From contig CM056573.1 in the NCBI GenBank assembly GCA_029721435.1, forward strand, positions 150,495,947 through 150,559,946: a DNA stretch of 64,000 nt. The letters are read 5' to 3'. Below are positions 55,801 to 64,000 of this stretch, one piece after another. The notes under the pieces are model-generated. The model was not told the origin of the DNA and made no database searches. It saw only the letters and a list, made by a program, of their open reading frames with translations. The stretch comes from Gymnothorax reevesii (lineage: Eukaryota > Chordata > Actinopteri > Anguilliformes > Muraenidae). Every line of letters starts with the position of its first letter. The stretch's first letter is position 1. Both the position numbers and the translations under genes were made by a program.

Positions 55801-58800
55801 GTTTTGTATCTTGGCAATGCAACGCTAAGTGCAATTAAAAATATGCGTCTCTTACTGTTAGAAAGAATCTTTAGATTTGAGAGTATAAAGAATTTAACAT
55901 GGATGGACCAGTTAATATATCCACTGAATCCGATTGTGTTCTGTGTGATTGGTATATTATTTCATTTGCCTGGTTTGCCAATATCTCCGTTAACGATGGT
56001 CAGATATGGGCCTGCCAGTTGGGGCCCACGTGGGGCCCATTGGAAAATGTACCTGGGTTACAGTAAGCAGCCCACATAGGGCCCAGTTAAGATTGCCGAC
56101 TGGGTTACCATCTACTCACTGGATTACACAGCCACAAATACATCAATGTGTTTCTTGTGAGGAATTGCGAGGAATAATGTTGGCTGCATGTTTGTCATAC
56201 ACATGGTTTACAAGGTATGCTTTTCAAATTTTTACATTTTGAATGTGTTCAGGTACCACCGCTAGGTTTGAAAAAAAATTTTATCAGATGGTTTAGGATA
56301 TGTGCTGTAAGTAGTTTGGAAAAAGAAAAGAATCCGGTAAAACTCAACGCAAAGCTTTGCGTGATAGGCCTCTGCGTGCAATAGCCTCATACGCCTTAAA
56401 AGTTGACTGACCTTCTGTGACCTTAACCTTTGACCTGATGATACCCAAAACCTTACTGTTCATGCTACCCTCTTTGGGGAGTTACCACATCTGATTTGGG
56501 GATAATCCCTCCACTCCTTCAGTAAATATAGCATGCACAAGGTATTTGTGATGGACAGCATGACAGGCATATGCACGGACGGACAACCAGCATATAGTAC
56601 ACCTCCCGTCCACTGTGTGTGGTGGTGGCATAATAATAGTAAGTAATACACAAATTCCAGTGCAGTTACGACAGCTGCAATGATTTCACCCCAAAAAATA
56701 ATGCTAAAGCCATGTATAACTACAAGAACAGCAATAATAATAATAATAATAATATCCAGGCTGACTTGTTCATTTTTGCTGAAATAAACTTATCTGTTGC
56801 GGAAAATTTTTAAATTTTTTAGATTTAGTTGTCACAACCACTAAACCTTCCTTCCTTTTTCAGAAGAGGTTTTACATTAGCGGAGCAAAGCAAATGAAAG
56901 AAACGGACAGCTTGCAGAAAGCCCCTGCAAAAGAGGTTGCAAAAGTAATGATTATTATTCAAAACAGAAAGAACCACACTGTTGTCCCTGAATACAGGAA
57001 GTGACATCAAACCAGACTGGCTGTTACTGGAAGCTGCCTTAAAAAAAAGAAAAAAAGCTTTTAAAATTTTCTGAAGAAACTCCCTTGTCCTCCCGTGTTC
57101 CTACAATTACCTTAGTTTCACATGAGGTGTCATGTGGACATAAGCCAACAGGAGTTGAAAAAGGAGCCAGCTTAAGGTAAAGATGAATATGTGTCTACTT
57201 TGAGGTAATGGTTGCATGCAAAAACAGGCACTACTGCTGAGTCATACAGGTCAAACTGTCACTTAGACAGCAGAATTGGAACAGAGGTCAGGTGACATGC
57301 CAGTTGAGCTGCCTGTTGGTCCGCAAAGCAGTGATGCCTCTGCTTGTTTCGAATCCAATCAAAGATGTTTGTGATGTTTCCCATTCTGTTGAAATTTTTA
57401 GTTTTCAGTTGGTACGTAAACATACAGTCACGTTCTTCCCTTTTGTATAATTCTGGGATATTAGAGCCAATGAAATGCAGTTCGCTCATTTAAAGTGGAC
57501 TGTAGTAAAGTGTCAAAGTGTCCTGTGGTCAGACGAGTCCAAATTTGACATTCTTGTTGGAAATCATGGGCATCGTGTCCTCCAGGCTAAAGAGGAGAAA
57601 GACCACCCCTCCTTATATCAGCATTCAGTTCAAAAGCCAGCATCTCTGATGGAATGGGAATGCATTAGTGCATATTGTGTGGGACACTTGCATGTTTTAA
57701 AAAGCACCATGAATGCTGAAAGGTGTAGAAAGGTTTTAGAGCAACATATGCTCCCCTACAGATGACATCTATTCCAGGGAAGGCCTTGTGTATTTCAGCA
57801 GGACAATGCAAAACCACATGTTGCAGCTGTAACAATAGCATAGCTTCGTAGTGGAAGAGTCCGTGTGCTGCACTGACCTGCCTGCAGTCCTGATCTTTCA
57901 CAGATTGAGAACAGTTGGCACATAATTAAATGAAAAGTCTGTCAAATGAGACCCAAAACTCTCCAGCAGCTGGAGGCCTGTATTAAACAAGAGTGGGATC
58001 AAATTCCAATGGCTAAACTCAAGAAACTTGTCTCCTCAATGCCCAGACCCCTCCACTCTGTGTTAAAAAGAAGAGGTGATGCTACACGTGGTAAACAGGC
58101 GCCCGTCCCAACTTTTTTGATACCTGTAGTATCCATCAAATTTGAAATGAGCTAATTTTATTGATAAAATTGTAAAGATTTCTCAGTTTCAACATTTGCT
58201 ATGCTATCTCTGTGCTATATCTTTGTCTTGTGAATAAAATACTGGCTGGTGTGATTTGAAAGTTGCATTTTCATTTCATTCACAATTTACACTTTGTCCC
58301 AACTATTTCGGAGGGGTAATTCAATCAGCACCATTACAGAGGTGTCTGTTTAGAGGTGTTTTTTTTTACATACAGTATGCTTTCAGAGCCAAGAAACTGA
58401 GAACTTCATGATGAAAAAGTTCATTTACACTATATTTGGTTTTCGTAACACTTGGTCTGCAGTGCACTCTTACTGTATGGAAATGTATTTTGGGAACACG
58501 TGACATTATGTTGTTCGTCATATTTGTTCGTAAAGAGTGTGGACTGGCAATCAGAACAAGCCTGTGCTAGAGGGGTAAAAGATGCCAAATATTATCTTAC
58601 AAATTCCAGCCGTGCAAAACAAGCTCTAATTGAACAAGCTTCAGAAACAGGGATGTTTCAGTTTCAGTTCCTCCCAAACACCTCTAGTGCTGGATTGCTC
58701 CTTTTTAGGGTTGTGCTCCAGTGTCAGGGAATACAATCTAACATTTGATAGCCTGCATGTGTTTCTTCTTTTTTTTGTGGTCTTCTGCTTGTGCCTGCGT

Positions 58801-58920
58801 GTGCACATTTGTGTGTTTGCATGTGTGTGTTGGGGGAAGGAGGGGATATGCGTGTACGTGTGTGTGTGTGTGTTTGCATGTGTGCATGTGTGTGTTGGGG
58901 GAAGGAGGGGATGTGCGTGT

Positions 58921-58964
<44 letters not shown>

Positions 58965-59715
58965 ATGTGTGCATGTGTTTGTTGGGGGAGGGAGGGGGTG
59001 TGTGTGTGTGTGTGTGTGCGTGGGTACTCGTGTGTGAGTAAGATGTGTGTGGTGGTTCCCTCTGCACACTGACATATTATATTAATTGTTTCCTGGGTAT
59101 CATCACTGGCGATGAAATGAATCCAAGACATTTTGTATTACAGCCTTCGTATGGTGGTCATTGAGTTTGTTCACAAAAATCCAGGATAGTCATTTGTGGA
59201 TCCATTCTGATCAATGGAGCTGCAGAAACAAGTTTTGTATCAAAAGATAATTATCATATTTCGTGAAAAGACAGTTTTCCAGGTTACCATTGATCATCCT
59301 CAGTGTTTTATTGTATTTTGGTATTCTTTGCAATCAACTTACATATTTTTTAACGCATCTCTGGCAATCTGGCAAAGATGGGTGAGCCCACAATCCCACC
59401 CCCACTATGCATGTTGTTGTGAGTTCACATTGCTTATTTCAGTTTTAAAGTATTTCTTAAGTCTGAGCTGTTACTGGTTTCAGCATATGCTTTTGAGTTA
59501 ACGCTGCTTGATTTTTTATTTTTTTTGCAGTTTTCTTTTATTCTAAAGTGTGTTATACCTGTAAGCATCCAGTGTCTTAGTGTGTGTTTCTGTTTTGTTC
59601 TTTCAGTGCTCTCCACATTGCTATAGCAAAGGGGCTTGAAGCTGTAGTTCACAGGCTGATCCTAACCCTTGTCCAGGCTCAGAAAGGTCTGGACATATAC
59701 AACAACCTGAGGCAG
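41366..59715 (+). CDS. bcl3: bcl3: atypical I-kappa-B nuclear NF-kB co-regulator, 5' part (3 exons)
   Basis: Bcl-3 binds p50 and p52 homodimers in the nucleus through ankyrin repeats and modulates NF-kB target genes. Coding exons are 41366-42050, 44233-44389 and 59607-59715, all GT-AG, phases 1, 2, 0, giving 317 continuous codons. Residues 14-18 (PLDLR) match the conserved N-terminal PVDLR of mammalian Bcl-3, a CtBP-type motif. PLRKRP at 143-148 matches mammalian PLRKRPL. A basic cluster [11 protein letters not shown] is at 183-193. The first ankyrin repeat starts at [15 protein letters not shown] (276-290) and continues to LDIYNNLRQ (309-317). Exon 1 is long (228 codons), so the N-terminal region is much longer than in mammals. 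The remaining ankyrin repeats are off the right edge. Confidence 0.95.
42051..44232 (+). other. bcl3: bcl3 intron 1
   Basis: 2,182 bp. Contains two (AAT)n tracts (42226-42250 and 42525-42552) and a polypyrimidine tract near 43645. No nested gene is supported; the 78-aa ORF at 43008 has no family signal. Confidence 0.8.
44233..44389 (+). CDS. bcl3: bcl3 coding exon 2
   Basis: Encodes residues 229-280 plus two bases: [40 protein letters not shown] and [12 protein letters not shown]. Pro-rich, ending at the entry of the ankyrin domain. The acceptor CTTTTCAG is at 44231-44232, the donor GATAC|GTGAGT at 44390. Confidence 0.95.
44390..45179. other. bcl3 intron 2, first part: nothing recognised
   Basis: Intronic AT-rich sequence without a recognised repeat, RNA gene or ORF. 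Confidence 0.4.
45180..45360. mobile_element. Palindromic MITE-like foldback element
   Basis: A 181-bp sequence that is almost its own reverse complement. The ends are AATAAATGTC/GACATTTATT; then TTGTAGCTCC pairs with GGAGCTACAG, CTTTATTGACTGGAAAGGCA with its inverse, and CAGCAGGGTCTTCATCAG with CTAATGAAGCCCCTGCTG. The loop is near 45267. No coding capacity. Confidence 0.8.
45361..48678. other. bcl3 intron 2, second part
   Basis: Contains a (TC)n tract at 47040-47090 within a pyrimidine-rich stretch (46925-47105), a GC-richer patch at 46800-46920, and a (GA)-rich purine stretch at 47840-47890. The 105-117 aa minus-strand ORFs at 47131-47593 overlap each other in different frames and have no domain. 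No gene is supported. Confidence 0.35.
48679..48709. promoter_or_regulatory. E-box palindrome with an AP-1 site in bcl3 intron 2
   Basis: Perfect 11-nt arms ACTCAGCTGGT / ACCAGCTGAGT around TGTTG. Each arm holds a CAGCTG E-box, and the right arm runs into TGAGTCA, a perfect AP-1 consensus (48702-48708). A regulatory role is inferred from the motifs only. Confidence 0.35.
49050..49305 (-). mobile_element. tRNA-derived SINE
   Basis: On the minus strand a tRNA-like head (GCAGCGTGGCTCAGGAGGTG; box B-like GGTTCCTAGTTTAATCCC) is followed by the body with GAGTAAGACAATGAACCCCA and CAAGGCGCC. This matches a SINE type repeated widely in teleosts. The anticodon arm is not intact, so it is not a tRNA gene. 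Confidence 0.7.
49320..50290 (+). pseudogene. LINE endonuclease fragment with internal deletion (CR1/L2-like)
   Basis: Readable in shifting frames: [20 protein letters not shown], then [39 protein letters not shown] (the usual SDH is RDY) and [13 protein letters not shown]. It continues to [19 protein letters not shown] at about 50140 and then jumps to a LINE 3' end (TATGGCCTGTTCTCGCCACT) near 50250. The whole RT is deleted. It is catalytically dead. Confidence 0.75.
50291..53368. other. bcl3 intron 2, third part
   Basis: Contains an (AAT)n microsatellite at 52859-52888. No other repeat or gene is supported; ORFs of 60-86 aa lack family signal. Confidence 0.35.
53370..53576. mobile_element. 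Foldback MITE-like element
   Basis: Arms of about 70 nt pair with few mismatches: left TCTTTTGAGTCACTATATCT then AAGTGAAAGATGTGTT; right AACACATCTTTCAGTTAGAT then GAAGTGACTCAAAA. The similarity reaches outward to CTCAACCTTTAG / GGCTGAGTAAAGG. The centre is near 53472. Confidence 0.7.
53860..55413 (+). mobile_element. Mariner-like (Tc1/mariner) element copy A, both ends present
   Basis: 1,554 bp between TA duplications (53858-53859 and 55414-55415). The terminal repeats start CAACCCCAATTCTGAAATAG on the left and are inverted on the right. It is the reference copy in this window for the disrupted copy B and truncated copy C. It contains the GAGAGGCTGAGTCTCTCA site uninterrupted at 54193-54210. 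Confidence 0.9.
54220..55225 (+). pseudogene. Tc1/mariner transposase of copy A
   Basis: The reading starts [14 protein letters not shown] and ends in the 88-aa open block at 54978-55244 ([59 protein letters not shown]). The catalytic region [17 protein letters not shown] near 54645-54695 keeps the first Asp. The second (QQDNA) is blurred by a frameshift. The final Glu of SPIENIW is Val. Multiple frameshifts make it inactive. Confidence 0.82.
55416..57480. other. bcl3 intron 2, fourth part, with a GGCCCA-rich repeat
   Basis: At 55990-56105 a GGGCCC-rich block (GTTGGGGCCCACGTGGGGCC, then GCAGCCCACATAGGGCCCAG) is a fish repeat type with dispersed copies. An (AAT)n tract is at 56731-56753. No gene is supported. 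Confidence 0.4.
57481..58317 (+). mobile_element. Mariner-like element copy C, 5'-truncated
   Basis: Begins inside the transposase at CTCATTTAAAGTGGACTGTA, corresponding to about 54614 of copy A, and runs to the right end (CACTTTGTCCCAACTATTTC). The last bases of the terminal repeat are deleted (GGAGGGGTA). It keeps [28 protein letters not shown] and an intact catalytic Glu (SQIENSW), but with stops and frameshifts between. Open pieces are 57475-57765 and 57946-58155. Confidence 0.85.
58798..59034. repeat. (GT)n tract with an embedded G-rich minisatellite, upstream of bcl3 exon 3
   Basis: GT dinucleotides interrupted three times by a unit containing TTTGCATGTGTG and TGTTGGGGGAAGGAGGGG (G-blocks near 58831, 58898, 58983). 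ORFs of 93-144 aa on both strands are artefacts of the repeat. It lies about 570 bp before exon 3 of bcl3, on the sense strand as (GU)n. Confidence 0.93.
59607..59715 (+). CDS. bcl3: bcl3 coding exon 3 (first ankyrin repeat)
   Basis: Encodes residues 281-317: [38 protein letters not shown] very close match to TPLHIAVVQG...LDIYNNLRQ of mammalian Bcl-3. The acceptor TTCTTTCAG is at 59605-59606, the donor AGGCAG|GTGAGG at 59716. 109 nt, phase 2 to 0, so skipping it would shift the frame. Confidence 0.96.
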
Positions 59716-59747
59716 GTGAGGGTAATGCTCATGTGCATATGCATACA

Positions 59748-59945
59748 CATACACCCACGCACATGCAAACACACACACACACGCATCTGCGTGCGCACGC
59801 AAATACACACCCTCACACAAACACACACACCCATGAATACCGAGGCATGCACGTGGCGCACGCACGCTCAACCCACCCACACATACACGCAAAAAGACAA
59901 ACGCACACAACTCTATTACTCTATACACACAAACACACAGGAATA
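59748..59945. repeat. (AC)n tract downstream of bcl3 exon 3
   Basis: About 200 bp of imperfect AC/GC dinucleotides starting 32 bp after the exon 3 donor. On the transcribed strand it is (AC)n, complementary to the (GU)n tract upstream of the exon. ORFs through it are artefacts. Confidence 0.92.
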
Positions 59946-62911
59946 CACACTCGCACACCTTTGGCGGCCCTTGTGGTGGCAGGTCGGAAAACAGAAACCC
60001 CTCTGCATTCAGATGTTGAGATGTCTTTAACTTTCAGTCAGTTTGATGCATATGTTTGTTTTTAATAATGCAGCGATGCCCAAGACTAAGGATTAATGCT
60101 GTCTCAGCTGAAGAAGCAGCAGTTATATATGCATCAGAAAAAAGTCCTTTTGGATCAGATGTAGGTGTAGGACAGGGCCCAAAAGGGGGGACTGACGCTG
60201 GCACAGCCACAACCAGAAAGTGTATTTCAGCAGGAAGAACATCCCTGTTCACCTGTTCATCTTGCCTCTTTTTGTAAGGAGTAGGGAGGGAAGTTCCAAG
60301 CCCTCTCGTCTGACTGAGTGCCCAGCTGTGCGGCGAATAGAAAGCAACACCGGTGGCAGGCGCAATAGCGAGGTGCGGGAAACCAGCCGCGCGAGTCCCT
60401 CTATGCTCTCCTGTTATGCAGCATTCCTTTCCTATGCTGCAAATCACCCGGAGAGCCCCTGTCCAAAGTTTCGCATTCTGTTTCTCCTGCTGTCCGCTGC
60501 CACTCGAGTGAAAGCCACTGCTTACCGCCAGCCACATATGCCTAACCAAACCCCAGAAATTACCCTGCTGTGCTGCTTTTATGAAAGAGACACAGCAGTT
60601 ACCAGAAGTAGCGTGCGGATTCTTCTGTTTTTTTTTTTTTTGCCTGTGTGATATCCTGTCCTCACCAAAGAGTTCATTTTTCATCTTTTGTACCTTTTTC
60701 TGTTTTCTTCCACAAAAGGGGGAGCTGTAGAAGGCGAGTGACATGTGTGCATTGTGGTATTTACCGGCTACCTCTCGGCTGGGGTACTCTACTTAATTCA
60801 TAAGAACATTCTCAAGCAGCACAGCAAGAAAAATTCCCAGCTATGAGCTTAGGGGTGAATAAGATAGTGACTTCTAGTGAAGACAGGATGCAGAGCTCAA
60901 GACTAAGCGCAAATGTATAATCAGAAAGAGTCATGAGTACAGATTGGATTTGAACATTTGACATTACCTTTAAAGTATAAATGCAGCAATTCCTTTTTTT
61001 ATCAGCCGCAAAATTGATTTTGTCATTTTATTGGGAAAGTTAAATGGCAATTTATTTGATTGCATTTAACTGTGAATATTAATAACAATAATAGTAATAA
61101 TAATAAAAATTGGAAAAACCTCTGTATTAGTTGATAATAATAATAATAATATACTTTTGCTGTAAACAAATGAAGTTCATTGTGAGTTGTCATGAGAGTA
61201 TGGCTGAAAGCTCAATATGGCTGAAAGCTCAATATGAAGTTGAGGGCTAATTCAAATTAGTTCTGAACCATGAAGTACATCTCTAACTCTATTGTTTTGG
61301 AAAGTTTCACTGCTTCTACTGCTGTTACAACTACTCCACTACAGTTCTTTGATGCCCGCTGTTAAAACTCCTACTCATGATGCTGTAGCGACGTGCGCGC
61401 ACAAAAATCCAATGTAGCCACTTAGCCACAATTTATCTGGAATTTTAAAGGTGCTCATATCAACCAATCACGCGCTCTTTCTGGTCCTTATTCTTCTCGA
61501 TGTGATAACACTTACAGTGTGTGCGCTTGAAGATCCTCATTCCGAGAAGTCACATGACACCCCCCCCTTACCTCTAAAAAAAGCCTCTCTGCAGAGGTTT
61601 AGAGGGTAGAATCAGGGACTTTCCCTCTTGCGCTCTCTCTCTCTCTCTCTCTTTCACAAATCTTTTTTTTCTGCAACAGTCGGCCCTCTCAATGCCAAGA
61701 TGACTGCATACAGTTGTCTTGGTACTGTATCACTGAGCACTGGGCATGAGTTGAGCATGTTATTGATTATATGATGGAACATCGGATAAAAAAGTAAATC
61801 AAGATTTAATAATGAGGAACAGGGCAACATGATTCCTTGGTCCTGGTGTGCCTGTGTCATTCTTGGTTCCATCCACACTTGTAGTGTAATAACTGGACTG
61901 GTTTTAATTAATTTTGTGTTCACGAGCACAGTTGAGCTCTCAGAGTTTCACCATTCAAAATACTCAGCAGCTTATGCTCAGACTGTTTTGGGGGGGTTCC
62001 CTTTTTTGTCATCTGGTTAGTCCAAACTGGTTAGTCCACTGCAGCGACCTGCACCCAGCCACTCAGCGGGAAGATGACATGGCATGGGTTTCCTCCGACT
62101 CGCGTGACTTCAAGCCCTTGCTTCTTTTACACTGTCCAGTTGCACTGCCAGTTTTCATACTGCTTGTGCTGTTGGCTGTTTGCACTGTCAGTGTAATGTC
62201 ATTGTCACTCCGACAAGGAGTGGCAGCTAGAGAGCAGTGACAATGACAAACTTTGATTAGGTTAACCCCTCTAATCCCCAGCTAGGCTAAGACAATTGTT
62301 GCCTCGCCCATGCAGTTACAGTAGGCAATGTCACGGCTCGGATTCAAACGTGAAATCACATGGCTCCTTAGTCAGCCTCTCAACTGTGAACCACTTGGAG
62401 GTCCCATGCTCAGACTTATAATAAACCATCAAAAAAACCAAAAGGAAAAATACTCAGTATGTAAAACTCCTAATACTATATCCTAATACTGATACCTAAT
62501 ATGGCACTGGCACTCCTGGACCAGGGTTACCTACCCCTGCGTTACCAGCCCTTTGCTTTTTCCAATAGTTTTTCCCTCATTTGCTGGCTTGTGTAACTTG
62601 GGTCATAGTACAGGGGAAAGCATTGGGATTTTCCCTGTGAAATCTTTGTTCCCTTCTCCAACGCGCTCTCCCTCTCACTTTGTCATTCCTGGCTCCCCCC
62701 CTTCACCCAAACCCGCGCCATTCTAGTCCCTCCCCTTCTTATCTCTGCAGTTTAGATGTCAGCATTTCTTTGGTTTAGTCATTGTGGAATGATTTACTGG
62801 AAACCAGTGTCTGTTCAGTTTGCTTAGTTTCAACCAACCTAGCAATAAATACCTTTTAACCATTATCAAGGCTACTTTTTGAAGTATTTTATATCAGTAG
62901 GTTTGCTGCAC

Positions 62912-62916
<5 letters not shown>
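59946..62916. other. bcl3 intron 3, in-window part
   Basis: Contains (AAT)n tracts at 61078-61152 and a (CT)n tract at 61636-61662. A possible tRNA-like SINE remnant on the minus strand (box B-like GTTTGAATCCG) lies near 62330-62400. The 236-aa minus-strand ORF at 60034-60744 has no domain, runs through a T-run and is opposed by a plus-strand ORF; it is not proposed as a gene. Confidence 0.35.

Positions 62917-62972
<56 letters not shown>
62917..62972. repeat. (TA)n microsatellite
   Basis: About 27 perfect TA dinucleotides, preceded by GTGTG. Confidence 0.95.
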
Positions 62973-62977
<5 letters not shown>

Positions 62978-63584
62978 ATTGCAGTATACTCTGACATTCT
63001 GACAATTTTATGTGATACTGCGGAGCAGCATGGCAGTAGTCTCCAAACATAAATCCCATATTTACTTACTGTACATTCTACAGTAATGCCAATGTGTCTC
63101 TCTGTTAGTGTGCGTTTACTTGTTGTATGTGTGAGTGAACACGTGCACATGTGCTGGAGTGTGTGGGTGAGTCAGGATTCAGGGAAATAGGAGTGCTGTT
63201 TTTTCAGGAAGGGAGGGCCATGGGTATTGTGACATCAGAGGAATTTCAGAAACATTTTCTTTCCCTTTTTACCATTTTGTCATGGGGCTTTACAGGAAGC
63301 AAGCTCCTCCCCCATTACATTACCTGAGGCAATATCAGATTTAACAAACTGCACCTGCTTATTTTACCCAATGCACCTGAAACAAGCAAGGGTGGCTTCA
63401 CAGTAGTATTCTCATGGTTTTTCAACTTGCTTTTTGTTTTTTTTTTTTTTATTTTCACCACAAAGAAACATTATATCTGAACAATCATTACAATAACCCA
63501 GAAGTGGTGTTAATAACTCTTTTGATGGTTTTCAGGGTTTTTGAAACTCTCTTATAGTTTGTCCTCATTTTTATTGAGAAGGAC
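62973..63584. other. bcl3 intron 3: nothing recognised
   Basis: No repeat family or gene is supported. A T-run is at 63436-63451. Confidence 0.35.
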
Positions 63585-63775
63585 AGTGTTTCAGTCGGTT
63601 GCCTTGTTGTTCAGCAACAAGAATGTTGTGGTTTAATTCCAGGCTGGGACCTTTCTGTGAGGCATTTGCATGTTTTTCCCATATCTGCGTGCTTACCTCT
63701 GGGTACCCCAGTTTCCTCTTTCAGGCCAAAGATATGCATGCCAGACTAATCTCAGATGCTAAGTCACCTGTATGT
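63585..63775 (+). mobile_element. tRNA-derived SINE-like repeat
   Basis: The head has CAGTCGGTTGCCTTGTTGTT and a box B-like GGTTTAATTCC. The body GGCATTTGCATGTTTTTCCC, TACCCCAGTTTCCTCTTTC and CCAAAGATATGCATGCCAG is that of a very common vertebrate/teleost repeat. The tail runs to about 63775. The 225 bp after it show nothing recognisable. Confidence 0.6.
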
Positions 63776-64000
63776 GATCCCATATTGCTTTGCTAAGAGT
63801 AAAGAACTTGCGCAGTTTATTCATAATGATATTTGGGGACATCACTGTCTGTCTGTATGTCCTCCAAATTTCTTGATGACTGTTCCTCCGATTTGTAGGT
63901 GTATTGCTGAGGATCTATGGAAGTGCATCATCGAGTGTGAACTTGTTCAGCTGTGCGGTTGTTGAAATCTTGAGAAAGCTGTAAGCAGCAATACAGCGCA

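Noticed and set aside
58630..59131. ORFs of 93-144 aa on both strands near bcl3 exon 3
   Set aside because: They cross the (GT)n/minisatellite tract and have repeat composition in every frame; not genes.
60034..60744. 236-aa minus-strand ORF
   Set aside because: No domain or family motif, low-complexity Lys stretch from a T-run, and an opposing plus-strand ORF of similar length. Lies inside bcl3 intron 3.

Overview
The window looks like a piece of a teleost fish chromosome. It is AT-rich with long introns. Tc1/mariner, hAT, Harbinger and LINE copies nested in each other and several tRNA-derived SINEs are typical of fish. Two host genes are recognisable by translated similarity, and their intron phases fit: a Cbl-family E3 ligase gene (best called cblc) on the minus strand, and bcl3 on the plus strand. 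BCL3 and CBLC are also neighbours in mammals. Here they are divergent, with start codons about 22 kb apart.

Layout: 1-3.7 kb holds a foldback repeat, a decayed PIF/Harbinger transposase and a fish interspersed repeat. 3.69-19.06 kb holds cblc exons 5 to 1 (right to left in transcription), encoding the four-helix, EF-hand and SH2 parts of the tyrosine-kinase-binding domain. The linker, RING and tail exons must lie beyond the left edge. Its introns carry a LINE split by a hAT element with an 8-bp target duplication, Tc1 copies, SINEs, a dimeric minisatellite and a 74-nt hairpin. 19.06-41.3 kb is intergenic. Its main content is a nest: a Tc1 relic was hit by a mariner-like element, which was then hit by a full-length L1/Tx1-type retrotransposon with two intact ORFs and an 18-19 bp target duplication, by a roughly 1.06 kb LTR-like repeat, and by a 1,155-bp TTAA-flanked element with long inverted repeats. 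To the right, a second inverted copy of the LTR-like repeat is split by another LINE.

41.37-64 kb holds the first three coding exons of bcl3 (317 codons), up to the first ankyrin repeat; the rest is off the right edge. Its 15-kb intron 2 carries a SINE, a LINE endonuclease fragment, two palindromic MITE-like elements and two more mariner copies. Exon 3 is flanked by a long (GT)n tract upstream and a long (AC)n tract downstream, which could pair in the pre-mRNA.

No rRNA gene, genuine tRNA gene, CRISPR array or prokaryotic feature was seen. Everything rests on reading the sequence by eye. Family names are established by motif, while exact transposon subfamilies are not determined.
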